Program-made: the position numbers and the translations under genes | Notes under the pieces: generated by a model | What the model was told of the DNA's origin: nothing | What the model saw: the letters and a program-made list of their open reading frames with translations, nothing else | The model's database searches: none | In this document: piece by piece, positions 63,521-64,000 of the stretch | Numbering within the stretch: position 1 is the first letter of the stretch | How the letters are laid out: each line of letters opens with the position of its first letter | Assembly: GCF_013343005.1 (NCBI RefSeq) | Contig: NZ_CP054491.1 | Coordinates: forward strand, 62,001-126,000 | Reading direction: 5' to 3' | Source: Candidatus Reidiella endopervernicosa | Lineage (GTDB): Bacteria; Pseudomonadota; Gammaproteobacteria; GCF-013343005 | Length of the DNA: 64,000 nucleotides

Positions 63521-64000
63521 TCAGCGAATCCAGACCGTCTTGGCGCTCACAAATTCACGAATGCCATGGTGCGACAGCTCACGACCATAACCCGATGCCT
63601 TGATACCGCCAAAGGGGAGGCGTGGATCGCTCTTCACCATTCCATTAACGAAGGTACAACCACTCTCAACCTGTCGCGCCAACGCCTCACCCCGTTCACT
63701 ATCCTCGGTCCAGATGCTACCGCCAAGACCAAAGCGTGAGTCGTTGGCGATACGCATTGCATCCGCCTCATCTCTGGCACGAATCACAATCGCTACCGGA
63801 CCAAAAAACTCTTCACTGTATGCACGCATACCGGGTTCAACACGGTCGAGTATCGAGGCGGCATAGAAGGAACCGGGACGTACCAGCGGCCGACAGCCGG
63901 TTATGGCCTCTGCACCACTGGCGAGCGAATCGCTCACCTGCTTATGCAGCTCGCTACGTAGATCAGCTCGTGCCATCGGCCCCAGCGTGGTCTTCTCATC
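63521..64000 (-). CDS. Aldehyde dehydrogenase (succinate-semialdehyde type), C-terminal part
   Basis: The gene runs off the right end of the window; 160 C-terminal residues are present. They start DEKTTLGPMARADLRSELHK and include EEFFGPVAIVIRA, the NDSRFGLGGSIWTED segment and GCTFVNGMVKSDPRLPFGG, then IKASGYGRELSHHGIREFV. These place it in the NAD(P)-dependent succinate-semialdehyde / related aldehyde dehydrogenase branch. The catalytic Cys would lie upstream, outside the window. It precedes the SoxW-like gene by only 9 bp on the same strand. Confidence 0.88.
   Translation of the reverse strand, partial: DEKTTLGPMARADLRSELHKQVSDSLASGAEAITGCRPLVRPGSFYAASILDRVEPGMRAYSEEFFGPVAIVIRARDEADAMRIANDSRFGLGGSIWTEDSERGEALARQVESGCTFVNGMVKSDPRLPFGGIKASGYGRELSHHGIREFVSAKTVWIR

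Noticed and set aside
1-64000. tRNA, rRNA, CRISPR array or prophage signatures
   Set aside because: No cloverleaf-like TTCGA arms with matching acceptor stems, no regularly spaced short repeats, and no integrase or phage structural genes were found on reading through.

Overview
The window reads as chromosomal DNA of a sulfur-oxidising, probably chemolithoautotrophic and nitrate-respiring gammaproteobacterium. This is inferred from gene content: a reverse-direction APS pathway (qmoAB-hdrCB, aprBA, sat), a cytoplasmic sulfite dehydrogenase of the SoeABC type, a complete periplasmic nitrate reductase operon (napFDAGHBC) with a Crp/Fnr regulator and moaA, and a CbbQ/CbbO (NorQ/NorD) AAA+/VWA pair. 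I cannot name the species. No tRNA, rRNA, CRISPR array or transposase was seen.

Layout. 1-4 kb: end of yggS, then proC-yggT-yggU and a dynamin-like GTPase. 4-6.3 kb: badly damaged metX and metW, followed by a noisy ~390 bp tandem duplication. 6.2-9.8 kb: a PhnD-like binding protein translationally coupled to a HAMP-PAS-GGDEF-EAL protein that is split by a 284 bp repeat. 9.8-11.9 kb: a TauE/DsbD-like membrane protein, a truncated YeeE gene fused to an EAL tail, a cytochrome b561 and a small lipoprotein. 12-22.3 kb (minus strand): pqiABC, a LolA-like protein, an MMPL exporter with a cyclic-nucleotide domain, cbbQ and cbbO. 22.8-27.9 kb: qmoA-qmoB-hdrC-hdrB. 28-35.5 kb: an accessory stretch with a VF530 protein, a TauD-like dioxygenase broken by the repeat, a ThDP enzyme / glycosyltransferase-like / sulfotransferase-like operon and a frameshifted methyltransferase. 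35.6-46 kb: YkgJ-type protein, aprBA, divergent soeABC, sat. 46-51 kb: a multi-PAS hybrid kinase and Hpt gene, both frameshifted. 51.6-58 kb: nap operon. 58.6-64 kb: Crp/Fnr, moaA, PPOX-type protein, TrmH-type methylase, TauE/SafE permease, a SoxW-like thioredoxin and an aldehyde dehydrogenase cut by the window end.

How the genes work together. Sulfite made in the cytoplasm could be oxidised either to APS by AprBA, with electrons leaving through QmoAB-HdrCB and ATP recovered by Sat, or directly to sulfate by SoeABC. Nap offers nitrate as an electron acceptor, MoaA serves the molybdopterin cofactor of NapA and SoeA, and the Crp/Fnr protein is placed to coordinate them.

Two signals stand out. 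First, a 279-284 bp repeat occurs three times, twice inside genes and once between the napC stop codon and the nap terminator; removing exactly 284 bp rejoins the c-di-GMP gene in frame. Second, many genes carry single-base frameshifts, nearly all repaired by adding one base, often in a short T run. Together with the metX/metW seam this points to residual sequencing or assembly error as well as possible real decay.
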